A stretch of 64,000 nucleotides of DNA from Egibacteraceae bacterium (GCA_040905805.1 JBBDQS010000136.1:18696-82695), one strand, 5' to 3'. Positions 9,898 to 19,308 are shown, counted from the stretch's first letter. Program-made: numbers and translations. Notes: generated by a model from the letters alone, not told the origin.

Positions 9898-10592
9898 CGC
9901 TCACCGCGCACGTAGCGGCGGTGCGCGCGGGCGGCGGGCGGCACGAGCGCCAGCACCCAGGCGGCTTGGACCAGTATCGCCACGGCCACCAAGCGCCCAC
10001 CGATCCCGTTGACGGCACCGTCGATCAGCACCATCGCCCCGTTGGTTGGCGCCAGCCACCAGGCCGGGTGCGCGACCGCCTCGACCAGGTAGGGCACCAG
10101 GGGCAGCGCCAGGGGCAGCAGCGGCGCCTGTACACCGACGATGTAGTCGGTGATCGAGTCGAAGCGCACCGCGGTGGCGTAGGCGACGAGCAGCACGGCG
10201 AGCGACAGCAGGCCGACGCCCACCGCGATCAGCCCCGGAGCCGCGCTCCCTCCTGCCGCGGCGGTCGTGATGACCAGCGCGACGGCGATCGAGAGGACCG
10301 CCAGGGGCGCGAGCTTGGCGGTGAGGTACTCCCAGTCACGCAGCGGTGTGACCACGAGGGCGGCCTGGGTGCCCTCGTCCTTCTCGAACAAGACCGCTCC
10401 GGCCAGGAAGAACAGACCGATCACCGCCGAATCCGCGAAGACCACGACGGGGATCGCCGTGGGCATCACCGCGGCCGGAAGGGCACGCAAGACACCGACC
10501 CACACCGCCGTCACGAAGACCGCAGCGGCGAGGATCCCGTACCGCCACTGGAGTCGGATCTCGTGGGCCGCGGCGACACCCAGACGCGTCAC
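9894..10592 (-). CDS. ABC-2 type transporter permease (first of two)
   Basis: A 232-residue membrane protein starting VTRLGVAAAHEIRLQWRYG, with about six transmembrane stretches and the ABC-2 loop EKDEGTQAALVVTPLRDWEY, closely paralleling the loop of the downstream permease. The two probably form a heterodimeric pore. Start GTG 10592 overlaps the ATPase stop, and its own stop overlaps the next permease start, both as GTGA. Long alternative frames through this region in the same reading phase are non-coding extensions. Confidence 0.82.
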   Translation of the reverse strand: MTRLGVAAAHEIRLQWRYGILAAAVFVTAVWVGVLRALPAAVMPTAIPVVVFADSAVIGLFFLAGAVLFEKDEGTQAALVVTPLRDWEYLTAKLAPLAVLSIAVALVITTAAAGGSAAPGLIAVGVGLLSLAVLLVAYATAVRFDSITDYIVGVQAPLLPLALPLVPYLVEAVAHPAWWLAPTNGAMVLIDGAVNGIGGRLVAVAILVQAAWVLALVPPAARAHRRYVRGER

Positions 10593-11452
10593 GTCAGGGC
10601 CCGGCCGGTCACCTGCACGAAGACGTCCTCCAGGCTGGCCTCGGTGGTGTGGATGGTCTCGACCGCGCCCGAGCGCAGCAGGGCCCGGAACGCCGAGTCG
10701 TCGGCGAGACCCTCGAGGGCGAACTCGTGGGTGGCGAGACCGCCGTCCGGCTGGGCCACGGCGACCCGCACCCGCCGTGCGCCTGCGCGCAGCGTCAGCG
10801 CCGTGGGGGTGCCCAGGGCCGCGATGCGCCCCTCGACCACGAACGCCACGCGGTCGCAGAGCTGCTCCGCCACCCCGAGGTCGTGTGTGGTGAGGAACAC
10901 CGTGCGGCCGGCCTGGCGCTGCTCTCCCACGAGCTCCTTGACCGTGCGGGCGTTCGCCGGGTCCAGGCCTGCCGTGGGTTCGTCGAGGAACAGCAGGTCC
11001 GGGCGGTGCAGGAGGGCACGGGCCAGGTTCAGCCGCATCTTCATGCCCTTGGAGAACGTGGAGACGCGCTGGTCGGCGGCCTGCGCAAGTCCGAGTCGCT
11101 CCATGAGCAGGGCCGGCTCCTGGCCGCCGGCGGCGTAGAGCCGCCCGAAGAACGCCAGGTTCTCCCGAGCGGTCAGCTTCCCGAAGTGGTTCGGCAGCTC
11201 GAAGCCGACGCCCACCCGTTCGTAGTAGCCCGGCCCCCATGAACCGAGCGGGCGGCCGAGCACCGCCACCTCCCCGGACCACCCCTTGAGCAGCCCGACC
11301 AGGATCCTCTGGGTCGTGGACTTGCCCGCACCGCTCGGCCCGAGGAAGCCGAAGATCTCGCCTTCCTCCACGGTGAAGTCCATGCCCTCCACCGCGGAGG
11401 AGACCGCCTTGGGGTAGGTGAAGTGCAGGTGGCGGACCGCGATGGCAGGCAT
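10589..11452 (-). CDS. ABC transporter ATP-binding protein
   Basis: A 287-residue ATPase for the two downstream permeases. It shows Walker A GPSGAGKS (residues about 39-46), a signature-like FSKGMKMR, Walker B LLFLDEPTAGLDP and the H-loop TTHD. The roughly 80-residue C-terminal extension after LGTPTALTL is typical of drug and lipid ABC-2 exporters. The start ATG at 11452 lies 11 bases after a TATAGT box, so the mRNA leader is probably only a few bases long and no Shine-Dalgarno is visible. It is divergent from glgP across a 109-bp spacer. Confidence 0.9.
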   Translation of the reverse strand: MPAIAVRHLHFTYPKAVSSAVEGMDFTVEEGEIFGFLGPSGAGKSTTQRILVGLLKGWSGEVAVLGRPLGSWGPGYYERVGVGFELPNHFGKLTARENLAFFGRLYAAGGQEPALLMERLGLAQAADQRVSTFSKGMKMRLNLARALLHRPDLLFLDEPTAGLDPANARTVKELVGEQRQAGRTVFLTTHDLGVAEQLCDRVAFVVEGRIAALGTPTALTLRAGARRVRVAVAQPDGGLATHEFALEGLADDSAFRALLRSGAVETIHTTEASLEDVFVQVTGRALT

Positions 11453-11463
11453 GCGACGCCGGG

Positions 11464-11469
11464 ACTATA
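11464..11469 (-). promoter_or_regulatory. -10 element (TATAGT) for the ABC exporter operon
   Basis: TATAGT on the minus strand ends 11 bases before the ATPase ATG, leaving room for a leader of about four bases. No clear -35 was found. Confidence 0.45.
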
Positions 11470-11515
11470 CCGGTTGGCCGTGCCCGTCGGGTGATTTCGG
11501 GGGCACGTCCGGCGG

Positions 11516-11521
11516 TAGAGT
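11516..11521 (+). promoter_or_regulatory. -10 element (TAGAGT) for glgP
   Basis: TAGAGT lies 40 bases before the chosen glgP GTG, leaving a leader of about 33 bases that holds a weak GGAAAG ribosome site. No clear -35 box. Confidence 0.35.
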
Positions 11522-11561
11522 GCACGACACCCGAGCCCCCGGCGGAAAGTCCGACAGACCC

Positions 11562-14135
11562 GTGATCGCTGCACTGCGCACCTTCCGCGTCCGTCCGTCC
11601 TTGCCCCCTCAGCTCGAGACCCTCGGGGAGCTGGCGGCGAACCTGCGATGGGCATGGCATCCGCCCACCCAGGAGCTCTTCCGGTGGGCCGACACCACGC
11701 TCTGGGACGCTGTGGGCGGCAACCCTGCGGAGCTGATCGGACGGCTCTCGCCCGAGCGCCTGGCCGCGCTGGCCGGTGACGCGACCTTCGTGGCACGAGT
11801 CGGAGAGCTGCACGCCGACCTGGAGCGGTACCGCACCCAGCCGCGGTGGGCCCAGTCGCAGCCGGTCACCCCCCCGCGCGTGGCCTACTTCTCCCCGGAG
11901 TTCGGCCTGTCGCACGCGATGCAGACCTACTCGGGTGGCCTCGGGGTCCTGGCAGGCGATCACCTCAAGGCGGCCAGCGACCTGGGGCTGGACCTGGTGG
12001 GCGTCGGTCTGCTCTACCGTCACGGGTACTTCCGCCAGCGCCTGGACGCCGACGGGTGGCAGCAGGAGCAGTACCCGGACCTCAACCCGTATCGGCTGCC
12101 CCTGCGCCGGCTGGAGAGCGACGACCAGGCCGTGGTCGTCGAGGTGGAGCTCGCGGGCCGCACCGTCGGCTGCCAGGTCTGGTGCACCGAGGTCGGCCGG
12201 GTGGCGCTGCTGCTGCTCGACACCGACCTGTCTTCCAACGCCCCCGCCGACCGCACGGTCACCGACAAGCTGTACGGCGGCGACGTGGAGCACCGGCTGC
12301 GCCAGGAGATCGTCCTCGGCATCGGCGGCGTGCGCGCGCTCGACGCCGCCCGGGACGCCGGGTTGCTCGGCGAGCCCCCCGAGGTCTTCCACTCCAACGA
12401 GGGCCACGCCGGCTTCCTGCAGCTGGAGCGCATCCGCCGCCTGGTCACCACGGAGGGCCTGTCCTTCGACGAGGCGGTGGAGAGCAGCCGGGCATCCGTG
12501 CTGTTCACCACGCACACCCCCGTGCCCGCGGGGATCGATGTGTTCGCCCGGACCCTGATGGACCGCTACTTCGGCTGGTTGGCCAGCGAGTGCGGCATCT
12601 CCATGGACCGGCTGATGGCCGTTGGTCAGACCCAGGACACCCCCCCCGAGCACGACTTCAACATGGCTTTGATGGGGCTGCGCCTCTCGGCACGCGCCAA
12701 CGGCGTGTCCCAGCTGCACGGACGCGTCGCCCGGAGGATGTTCAAGCCGCTCTGGCCCGGCATCGGCGAGGACGAGATCCCGATCACGTCGGTGACCAAC
12801 GGCGTGCACGCCGGTACGTGGGTCGGGCCCGAGATGACCGCGGTCTACGACCGCTACCTCGCTCCGGACTGGGCTCACAACCCCACCGCGTGGGACCGCG
12901 TGCGCGAGATCAGCGACGACGCCCTCTGGCGGGCGCGGGGTCGCGCCAGGGAGCGCTTCGTGCAGCGGGTGCGTGGCTGGGTCCGCGAGCAGGGCGAGCG
13001 CCGGGGGGAGGCCCCCACGTCCCTGGCGTGGGCCGCCGAGGTGTTCGACCCCGACGCGCTGACCATCGGGTTCGCGCGCCGGTTCGCCGAGTACAAGCGC
13101 GGCACCCTGCTGCTGCGCCAGCCCCAGCGACTGCGGGCGCTGCTCACCGCCACCGACCGTCCCGTGCAGATCGTCTTCGCCGGGAAGGCCCACCCGCGCG
13201 ACGAGCTCGGCAAGGACATCATCCGCCAGCTCGTGCACTTCTCCGGCGACGAGGAGCTGCGCGGGCGTGTGGTGTTCGTCGAGGACTACGACATGGACCT
13301 CGCGGCCGTGCTCGTCCAGGGTGTGGACCTGTGGCTCAACAACCCGCGGCGCCCCCACGAGGCCTGCGGTACGTCCGGCCAGAAGGCGGTGCTGAACGGC
13401 GCGTTGCACTGCTCCACGCTGGATGGCTGGTGGGACGAGATGTACGACCGCGAGAACGGCTTCGCGATCGGGTCGGCCGACAGCCACCCCGACGCCGCGC
13501 AGCAGGACGCCGCGGACGCGCAAGCCCTGTTCGACCTGCTGGAGCGCACCGTCGTCCCCACGTTCTACGACCGGACCGAGGGTCCGCTGCCCAGGCGCTG
13601 GCTCGCGCGGGTGCGCCGCTCCCTGGCGACGCTGGCGCCGCAGGTGCAGGCCACCCGGATGGTCGCCGAGTACACCCAACGGCTGTACATCCCCATCGCC
13701 GAGCGCGGCGGCCGTCTTGCGGTCGGCGATCACAAGCGCGCTCGTCAGCTCGCGGCATGGCGGTCGCACGTGGACGGCGCATGGGCCGGCGTGCGCTGCG
13801 AGGAGGTGGTGGACGACCAGGGGACCGCCCGCATCGGCGAGCGTCGGGAGGTATCGGTGCTGGCGCAGCTCGGGGAGCTGACCCCCGAGGACGTCCAGGT
13901 TGAGCTGCTGCACGGGGCGGTGCACGCGGACGGCAGTCTGGCCGAGGCATCCACCGTGGTGCTGGACCCGGTCGGCCAGGACGCGGGCGGCACGCACCGC
14001 TACACCGGCGCCTTCACGTGCACCGTGGCCGGCGAGTACGGTTTCACCGTGCGGATCGTCCCGCGCCACGACGACCTGGCGACCTGGACCTCGACGGGCT
14101 TGGTCGCCTGGGCGGGGCAGGACGCCCGGTCCTGA
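11562..14135 (+). CDS. glgP: Alpha-glucan (glycogen/maltodextrin) phosphorylase
   Basis: GlgP releases glucose-1-phosphate from alpha-1,4-glucan with PLP as cofactor. The 857-residue protein is the actinobacterial form with an extra N-terminal domain (DUF3417, residues about 10-120), followed by YFSPEFGLSHAMQTYSGGLG. The PLP lysine lies in GTSGQKAVLNG (near 610), where most members have GTSGMK. Start GTG 11562 is preferred because homology begins at VIAALRTFRVRP; upstream residues are not family-like. It is divergent from the ABC exporter and lies close to the glgE operon, so one locus holds both synthesis and breakdown of alpha-glucan. The gene ends 80 bp before nuoF. Confidence 0.93.
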   Translation: MIAALRTFRVRPSLPPQLETLGELAANLRWAWHPPTQELFRWADTTLWDAVGGNPAELIGRLSPERLAALAGDATFVARVGELHADLERYRTQPRWAQSQPVTPPRVAYFSPEFGLSHAMQTYSGGLGVLAGDHLKAASDLGLDLVGVGLLYRHGYFRQRLDADGWQQEQYPDLNPYRLPLRRLESDDQAVVVEVELAGRTVGCQVWCTEVGRVALLLLDTDLSSNAPADRTVTDKLYGGDVEHRLRQEIVLGIGGVRALDAARDAGLLGEPPEVFHSNEGHAGFLQLERIRRLVTTEGLSFDEAVESSRASVLFTTHTPVPAGIDVFARTLMDRYFGWLASECGISMDRLMAVGQTQDTPPEHDFNMALMGLRLSARANGVSQLHGRVARRMFKPLWPGIGEDEIPITSVTNGVHAGTWVGPEMTAVYDRYLAPDWAHNPTAWDRVREISDDALWRARGRARERFVQRVRGWVREQGERRGEAPTSLAWAAEVFDPDALTIGFARRFAEYKRGTLLLRQPQRLRALLTATDRPVQIVFAGKAHPRDELGKDIIRQLVHFSGDEELRGRVVFVEDYDMDLAAVLVQGVDLWLNNPRRPHEACGTSGQKAVLNGALHCSTLDGWWDEMYDRENGFAIGSADSHPDAAQQDAADAQALFDLLERTVVPTFYDRTEGPLPRRWLARVRRSLATLAPQVQATRMVAEYTQRLYIPIAERGGRLAVGDHKRARQLAAWRSHVDGAWAGVRCEEVVDDQGTARIGERREVSVLAQLGELTPEDVQVELLHGAVHADGSLAEASTVVLDPVGQDAGGTHRYTGAFTCTVAGEYGFTVRIVPRHDDLATWTSTGLVAWAGQDARS

Positions 14136-14215
14136 TCCAGCGCCGTGGCCAGAGCCCCTCCGTGCACGCGCGGTAGGTTGGGCGCGACGCCCAGACCCTG
14201 GAGACGATCAGCCCG

Positions 14216-15592
14216 ATGTCCGACGACAGCGCACGACTCCTGCCCGACCAAGAGGTCCCGAGCTTCGACGACTACGTCGCGTCAGGGGGCGGCGAGGGGC
14301 TGCGCCGCGCGCTGGAGATGTCACCGCAGGAGGTCGCCAAGCAGGTCCTCGACTCGGGCTTGCGCGGCCGGGGCGGCGCGGGCTTTCCCACCGGCATGAA
14401 GTGGTCATCGGTGGCCGACGCCGCCGAGGACGGCTCGACGGTCTACCTGGTCTGCAACGCCGCCGAGGGCGAGCCGGGCACCTTCAAGGACCGGGTCCTG
14501 ATGGCCCGCAACCCCTACCAGCTCATCGAGGGCGTGCTCATCGGCATGTACGCGAGCAATGCCGAGCGGGCGTTCATCGGCATGAAGGCGAAGATGCACC
14601 ACGAGCTCGAGCGCGTGGCGGACGCCCGGGACTCCATGATCGAGGCCGGGTGGCGCAGCGCGGAGCACATCGACATCATCCCCGGCCCAGACGAGTACCT
14701 GTACGGCGAGGAGTCGGCGATGCTCGAGGTGATCGAGGGCAAGCTCCCGATGCCCCGTATCCTGCCGCCGTACCAGGTGGGGCTGTTCGCGACGATGCAG
14801 TCACCGAACCCGACGGTGGTCAACAACGTCGAGACCCTGTCCCACGTCACCCACATCCTGGCCAAGGGGGTGGACTGGTTCCGGGAGATGGGCACCGAGG
14901 AGACGCCGGGGACCATGATCTTCACCGTGCTGGGCGACGTGGAGAACGAAGGCCTGTTCGAGCTGCCGATGGGCACACCCTTTCGTACCCTCATCGAGGA
15001 CATCGCTGGCGCGACGGACGTCATGGCCATCCACAGCGGCACCTCCAACACGGTCATCACGCCCAACCTGCTGGACCTGCCGATGGACTTCGACTCCTTC
15101 AACGAGGCAGGCACCGGTCTGGGCAGCGGCGGGTTCATCGTCTACGACTCGACGCGTGACATCGTCCAGGTCACCGCCGTCCTGGCACGCTTCCTGGCCG
15201 TGGAGTCGTGCGGGCAGTGCAACGCCTGCAAGATCGGCACCCGCGAGCTCTTCAAGCGCCTCGAGCGGCTGGTGCAGGGCATGGGCACCCACGGCGACAT
15301 CGAGGAGATCCGCAAGTTCTGCGTCTCCGTCACCGACCTGAACCGCTGCTACCTCCCGGTCGGGGCGTCACTGCTGGTCGCCAGCTCGCTCGAGGCGTTC
15401 CCGCAGGCCTTCGCCGACCATGTCGGGGTGGCCAGCGATCCCGCCGTGGCCGTCGAGGTCCCGAAGATCGACCGTGTCGACGAGGAGACGGGTCGGGTCG
15501 TCCTCGACGACCAGTACTACCGCAAGCGTCGTGACTGGTCCTACGCCCCTCCGGGCGTGGCCGCCGAGGTGGCCGACGACCCCAAGCCCTAG
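14216..15592 (+). CDS. Orphan NuoF-like NADH-binding flavoprotein (complex I 51-kDa subunit family)
   Basis: A 458-residue protein with the full NuoF signature: FMN site GRGGAGFPTGMKW (about 50-62), NADH site NAAEGEPGTFKDR (about 81-93), an SLBB region near 240-330, and the N3-type 4Fe-4S cysteines ESCGQCNACK plus a fourth Cys in DLNRCYLPVG. It should pass electrons from NADH to a partner. No nuoE, nuoG or hydrogenase/formate dehydrogenase subunit is nearby, so the partner is unknown. TAGGTT at 14174 is a possible -10; GGAG lies 13 bases before ATG 14216. The last 25 residues are divergent from typical NuoF. Confidence 0.85.
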   Translation: MSDDSARLLPDQEVPSFDDYVASGGGEGLRRALEMSPQEVAKQVLDSGLRGRGGAGFPTGMKWSSVADAAEDGSTVYLVCNAAEGEPGTFKDRVLMARNPYQLIEGVLIGMYASNAERAFIGMKAKMHHELERVADARDSMIEAGWRSAEHIDIIPGPDEYLYGEESAMLEVIEGKLPMPRILPPYQVGLFATMQSPNPTVVNNVETLSHVTHILAKGVDWFREMGTEETPGTMIFTVLGDVENEGLFELPMGTPFRTLIEDIAGATDVMAIHSGTSNTVITPNLLDLPMDFDSFNEAGTGLGSGGFIVYDSTRDIVQVTAVLARFLAVESCGQCNACKIGTRELFKRLERLVQGMGTHGDIEEIRKFCVSVTDLNRCYLPVGASLLVASSLEAFPQAFADHVGVASDPAVAVEVPKIDRVDEETGRVVLDDQYYRKRRDWSYAPPGVAAEVADDPKP

Positions 15593-15641
15593 CCGACGTC
15601 GCTAGCGAGCAATCACGAGACATCGAGCGCCGGATCCCAGG

Positions 15642-15647
15642 TATAGT
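15642..15647 (+). promoter_or_regulatory. -10 element (TATAGT)
   Basis: TATAGT precedes the small membrane-protein gene at 15699 with a roughly 45-base leader containing AGGAGG. This suggests the gene is not simply read through from nuoF. Confidence 0.4.
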
Positions 15648-15698
15648 CGTGGCCCCGCTTTTCGACCGACTGGCGGGTCTGGACAGGAGGTATGCCCC

Positions 15699-16013
15699 AT
15701 GGGTCTTGTCATGTTCGCCATCCTCGGTGCGTTGGTCGGGCTCCTCATCGGTGCCAGCCTGGAGATGGCACCGCGCGGATCGCTGCCCGCCGTCATCGGC
15801 CTCACCGGGGGCGTGTTCGGCGGCACCGGCGTCGCCTTCCTCGTCGGCATGGACCCCCTCGCACAGGCCTGGAGCCTGCTGGCCTGGGTGGGTGCCCTGG
15901 CCGGCGCCGTCGTCGTGATGGCGCTCTACGCCCTGATCGTCGCCCCCGGCTCCAACCCGGCGCAGAGCGCGACCGGCAGCGGCGACCGAACGACCGGCGC
16001 CGGTTCCCACTGA
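15699..16013 (+). CDS. Small membrane protein with three hydrophobic segments
   Basis: A 104-residue protein with hydrophobic segments at about 4-20, 28-50 and 58-82, separated by Gly-rich turns, and a Ser/Gly/Thr-rich hydrophilic tail. The pattern resembles small glycine-zipper membrane proteins such as the transglycosylase-associated (YeaQ/YmgE) group, but I see no motif that settles this. AGGAGG lies eight bases before ATG 15699. It is convergent with the methyltransferase at 16026. Function unknown. Confidence 0.75.
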   Translation: MGLVMFAILGALVGLLIGASLEMAPRGSLPAVIGLTGGVFGGTGVAFLVGMDPLAQAWSLLAWVGALAGAVVVMALYALIVAPGSNPAQSATGSGDRTTGAGSH

Positions 16014-16025
16014 TGTCGGGCTCGT

Positions 16026-16634
16026 CTAGGCCGGCGGCTCCGCCGGCCTGGCCGAGACCGTGACCGCGTAGTCGCCGCCGTCGTAGGGCGCACGATCCCA
16101 GGTGGCGTAGCGCTCCACGGTGACCAGCCCCGCGGCGCGGCAGTGCTCGTCGTGGAGCGCCAGGGGCAGGCGGTCCTCGGACAGCTGGAACCCGGCGACC
16201 AGCCGGCCGGCGGGGGCGAGGTGGCGCGCCAGGTTGGCCACCACTGCCGCCTCGGTCCCCGGCGTCAGGAAGATCAGCACGTTTCCCGCCGCCACCGCGA
16301 CGTCGAAGCGCCGGCCCAGATCGACCGTGGCGAGGTCCCACTCGACCCAGCGCAGCTCGGGCGCCTTGCCGCGGGCCACCTCCAGCATGCCGGGGTCGAG
16401 GTCCACCCCGACCACGTCGACGCCCCGTCGGGCGAGCTCGATGGCCACGCGCCCGGTCCCGCACCCGGCGTCGAGCACCGTGGCGGGACCCAGGCCATCG
16501 ACGAACGACGCCTCCCCGTGGACGTCGGCGCCGGTGGCGGCCAGGCGCTCCCAGCTCGCGTCGTAACCCTCCGCTCGCGAGCCGGCGTCGGAAGACGCGG
16601 AAAGCCAGCGGTTGGTGGGCCCGGGATCGGTCAC
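16026..16634 (-). CDS. Class I SAM-dependent methyltransferase
   Basis: A 202-residue protein with SAM motif I VLDAGCGTGRVAIELARRG (about 48-66), the acidic VDLDPGML after strand 2, and a motif IV-like FDVAVAAGNVLIFL. This is the Methyltransf_11/25 fold without a recognisable substrate domain. Start GTG 16634 lies 10 bp after the stop of the HD phosphohydrolase gene, so the two are probably cotranscribed. A longer upstream frame overlapping that gene is unlikely to be translated because it is Arg/Ser-rich. Substrate unknown. Confidence 0.82.
   Translation of the reverse strand: MTDPGPTNRWLSASSDAGSRAEGYDASWERLAATGADVHGEASFVDGLGPATVLDAGCGTGRVAIELARRGVDVVGVDLDPGMLEVARGKAPELRWVEWDLATVDLGRRFDVAVAAGNVLIFLTPGTEAAVVANLARHLAPAGRLVAGFQLSEDRLPLALHDEHCRAAGLVTVERYATWDRAPYDGGDYAVTVSARPAEPPA
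16029..16048. terminator. GC-rich hairpin between convergent genes
   Basis: Eight-base arms GGCCGGCG and CGCCGGCC with a four-base loop lie at the meeting point of two convergent genes, just inside the methyltransferase 3' end. No T-tract follows on either strand, so termination is plausible but weakly supported. Confidence 0.3.
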
Positions 16635-16644
16635 GGCGTCACGC

Positions 16645-18750
16645 TCACCGCTCGACGGCTGCGGCGTCGCCGATCTGCTCGGCCTCATCCTCGGGACGGG
16701 CGACCGCGCGCTCGACCTCCTTCGGCTGCGGGTAGGCGATGCGCGGGTGGTACACCCCGACCAGCGTCTCGGTGAAGGTCTCCTGGACGATCGCCAGCTC
16801 GCGGAACGTGAGCGACGACTCATCGAGCTGGCCGTCCTCGACCCGGTCCGCCACCAGCGTGCGGACGATCTCGGCCAGGTCCTCGCGGCTCAAGTTGCGG
16901 TTGTGTTGGGCCGCGGCTCGGCTGGCGCCCTCACAGCAGTCGGCGAGCATGAGGATCGCCATCTCCCGCGACGACGGCTTGCGGCCCTTGTAGCGGAAGT
17001 GCGCCTCGTCGACCTCGTGGCCGTTGGACGCCTGGTTGATGGCCTCCTGGTAGAAGTAGGAGACGCGCGTCGTGCCGTGATGGGTGGCGATGCCCTCGAC
17101 CACCTCGGCCGGCAGCCGGTAGGTGCGCCCCATCTCCAGCCCGTCGGTCACGTGGCGCTGGATGATGACCGCCGAGGTCATGGGATCGAGCTCGTCGTGC
17201 GGGTTGGCGATACCGTACTGGTTCTCCACGAAGAAGTAGGGCTGCGCGACCTTGCCGATGTCGTGGTAGAGCGCGGCGACGCTGGCCAGCAGGCTGTCAG
17301 CGCCGATCCGGCGGGCGGTGCGCTCGACCAGCGTGGACACCATGATCGAGTGGTTGTAGCTGCCCAGGGCCTTCTGCTCCAGCTCGCGCAGGAGGGGATG
17401 GTTGCGGTCGGCGAGGTCCAGCAGGCTCGTGGCGGTGAGGATGCCGAACACCGACTCCAGGAACGGCAGGCTGCCGTTGACGATCACCGCGGTCGCGACC
17501 CCGTTGGCCAGCCCCGCGGCGAGTGCGGTCGGCACGGTCTCGGGCGTGGAGAAGATCAGCGCGAAGGCCCCGGCCAGGACGGTGTAGCCCAGAGTGGACT
17601 GCCACGCCGCACGGCGCAGGTCACCCCGGGCCGACAGGCGTGAGACCAGCGGCACGCTGGCGAGCGAGGCCACCGCCACGAAGGCCACGATGCCGACCTC
17701 GCCGGGCACGGTGTAGGCCACGAGCGACGTCATGGGGATCGTCACGAGCACGCCGACGGGCGGGTCGAACAGGATGGTGGCGAGCATCGCCACCGAACCG
17801 ATCGGCACCGCGTACAGCCACGCGGACGACGGGGCGGTGAGGACCACCGCTTGCAGCGTCCCCGCGAACAGCACGGCGAGCACGCCGAGCAGCACCAGGC
17901 GCTTGCCCGATTCCCACACCTGCGGCCGGTAGACGCGCAGGTAGGCGCCGACGGCCACGGTCAGCAGCGCCGACAGCAGCAGGCCCCGCAGCAGCCCGTC
18001 CCACGGCTCCCTGCCCTCCAGGCCACGGCGCTGCAACGCGGCGAGCTGCAGCTCGTCGACGACGTCGCCGGCGCGCACGATGACGCTGTCGCCGAGGTAT
18101 ACGCGCTCGACGTCAGCGACGGCCCTCGCGGCCTCCCTGCGCGCCTCCTCGGTGGCCGCCGGGTCCACGCGGACGGTGGGACGCAGGGCGTGGCGGATGA
18201 TCGGGGCCACCACCTGCTCGTCCACCCCGTCGGGGAACGACCGCACGACCAGCTCCGTCGGCAGCTGCTCGTCGAGGGCCTCGTCGACGCGGTCCTCGGT
18301 GATCTGCTGCCGCGCGAACTGCTGCGCGATCTGGGTCGACTCGGCAGCGACCCGCTCGAGCTGGTCGGCCGTCAGCCCGACCAGCAGGGACAGCCCGTCC
18401 TCGTCGAGCATCGGCAACCCGTCCTGCAACGCCTCGATCTGCTCGTCGCGGCTCGGTGCGGGTTCGTCCTCGCTTTGCTCCCGGGCGGCTGCCGCGCGCG
18501 CGAAGACATCGCTGACCTGCGCGACGATCGCGGCCTTGGCCTCTTCGTCGTCGTCGAAGACGGGCTGGACCGCCTCCGCGGCGTCACGCTGGGCGCGCGC
18601 GGTCGCCGCCAGGTCCACGATCCGGATGGTGTCGGGGGCCACGATGGTGCGGGGGGAGGGCTCCCCGACCCGCACGGGGGTGTCCTGCAGGAACTCGGAC
18701 ACGCCGAGTATGGCCGGGACGCCGAGCACCATGATGGCGAGCGCCAGCAC
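16645..18750 (-). CDS. 7TM-HD domain phosphohydrolase (PgpH/YqfF family, probable c-di-AMP phosphodiesterase)
   Basis: A 701-residue protein in PgpH order: an N-terminal membrane segment, an extracytoplasmic 7TMR-HDED domain (about 30-245), seven transmembrane helices (about 255-445), then a cytosolic HD domain with NHSIM (near 465) and YHDIGK (near 496). PgpH proteins hydrolyse cyclic di-AMP to pApA, lowering a messenger that controls potassium and osmotic balance. The start is uncertain: GTG 18750 lacks a ribosome site, while a CTG about 30 bases upstream follows GGAGGGGG and would give a more complete first helix. The methyltransferase gene follows after 10 bp. There is no YbeY or PhoH neighbour here, although pgpH often sits with them. 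Confidence 0.9.
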   Translation of the reverse strand: MLALAIMVLGVPAILGVSEFLQDTPVRVGEPSPRTIVAPDTIRIVDLAATARAQRDAAEAVQPVFDDDEEAKAAIVAQVSDVFARAAAAREQSEDEPAPSRDEQIEALQDGLPMLDEDGLSLLVGLTADQLERVAAESTQIAQQFARQQITEDRVDEALDEQLPTELVVRSFPDGVDEQVVAPIIRHALRPTVRVDPAATEEARREAARAVADVERVYLGDSVIVRAGDVVDELQLAALQRRGLEGREPWDGLLRGLLLSALLTVAVGAYLRVYRPQVWESGKRLVLLGVLAVLFAGTLQAVVLTAPSSAWLYAVPIGSVAMLATILFDPPVGVLVTIPMTSLVAYTVPGEVGIVAFVAVASLASVPLVSRLSARGDLRRAAWQSTLGYTVLAGAFALIFSTPETVPTALAAGLANGVATAVIVNGSLPFLESVFGILTATSLLDLADRNHPLLRELEQKALGSYNHSIMVSTLVERTARRIGADSLLASVAALYHDIGKVAQPYFFVENQYGIANPHDELDPMTSAVIIQRHVTDGLEMGRTYRLPAEVVEGIATHHGTTRVSYFYQEAINQASNGHEVDEAHFRYKGRKPSSREMAILMLADCCEGASRAAAQHNRNLSREDLAEIVRTLVADRVEDGQLDESSLTFRELAIVQETFTETLVGVYHPRIAYPQPKEVERAVARPEDEAEQIGDAAAVER

Positions 18751-18906
18751 GCGGGGCAGCCAGCTCGAAGCGGTCGAAGCCAGGAGGTCACCCCCCTCCG
18801 TCGGCGAGGGCCCAGGGCGGGCATGGGTCTCCCGCCACGGTACACCTGCGGGCCGGGCCCCGCGGAGCGGCTCGTCCGCCCGGGTCGGCGTCGGAATCCC
18901 AGTCCG

Positions 18907-19302
18907 TCATGTGCCGTGGATGCCCACCAGGTACCCCCGCAGGGCAAGCGCGAAGATGACCAGCCCCACCACACTGAAGATGGTGTGGGGGTTGTACCGG
19001 CCGTCGCGGGACCACTTGTGGCCCACGATGAGGACGATCAACGGGAAGCCGGCGCCGTACAAGAGGTGGAAGCTCACGTTGAAGGCCCCCCCGCCGCCCG
19101 GGCGGCGGCCCATGGCGAGCAGGACCAGACCGATCACCAACTGCACGACCAACAGGATCTGCGCGACCGAGACGGCCCGCCAGAAGGTGGGGGTCTCCTC
19201 CCGACGGGCCAGTCGCAGCACGAGCGCCCAGAGGGCGACGACCGCCCAGATCCCGATGGAGGCGATGCCGATGATGTAGCCGTGCAGGGCGGTCAGATCC
19301 AT
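18907..19302 (-). CDS. Four-helix membrane protein, unknown function
   Basis: A 131-residue protein with hydrophobic helices at about 8-28, 44-64, 76-95 and 107-126; charged loops include RLARREETPTFWRA and GHKWSRDGRYNPH. The conserved-looking FHLLYGAGFP and HTIFSVVGL segments recall small heme- or quinone-interacting membrane proteins, but I do not recognise a family. The start ATG follows TAGGGT by six bases, a leaderless arrangement. It is divergent from the ABC-F gene with overlapping promoter space of about 80 bp. Confidence 0.75.
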   Translation of the reverse strand: MDLTALHGYIIGIASIGIWAVVALWALVLRLARREETPTFWRAVSVAQILLVVQLVIGLVLLAMGRRPGGGGAFNVSFHLLYGAGFPLIVLIVGHKWSRDGRYNPHTIFSVVGLVIFALALRGYLVGIHGT

Positions 19303-19308
19303 CCCGGC

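Noticed and set aside
9894..14069. A 1391-codon minus frame across glgP and the ABC genes
   Set aside because: Only its last 232 codons are a permease; the rest is antisense to glgP or out of frame with the ATPase.
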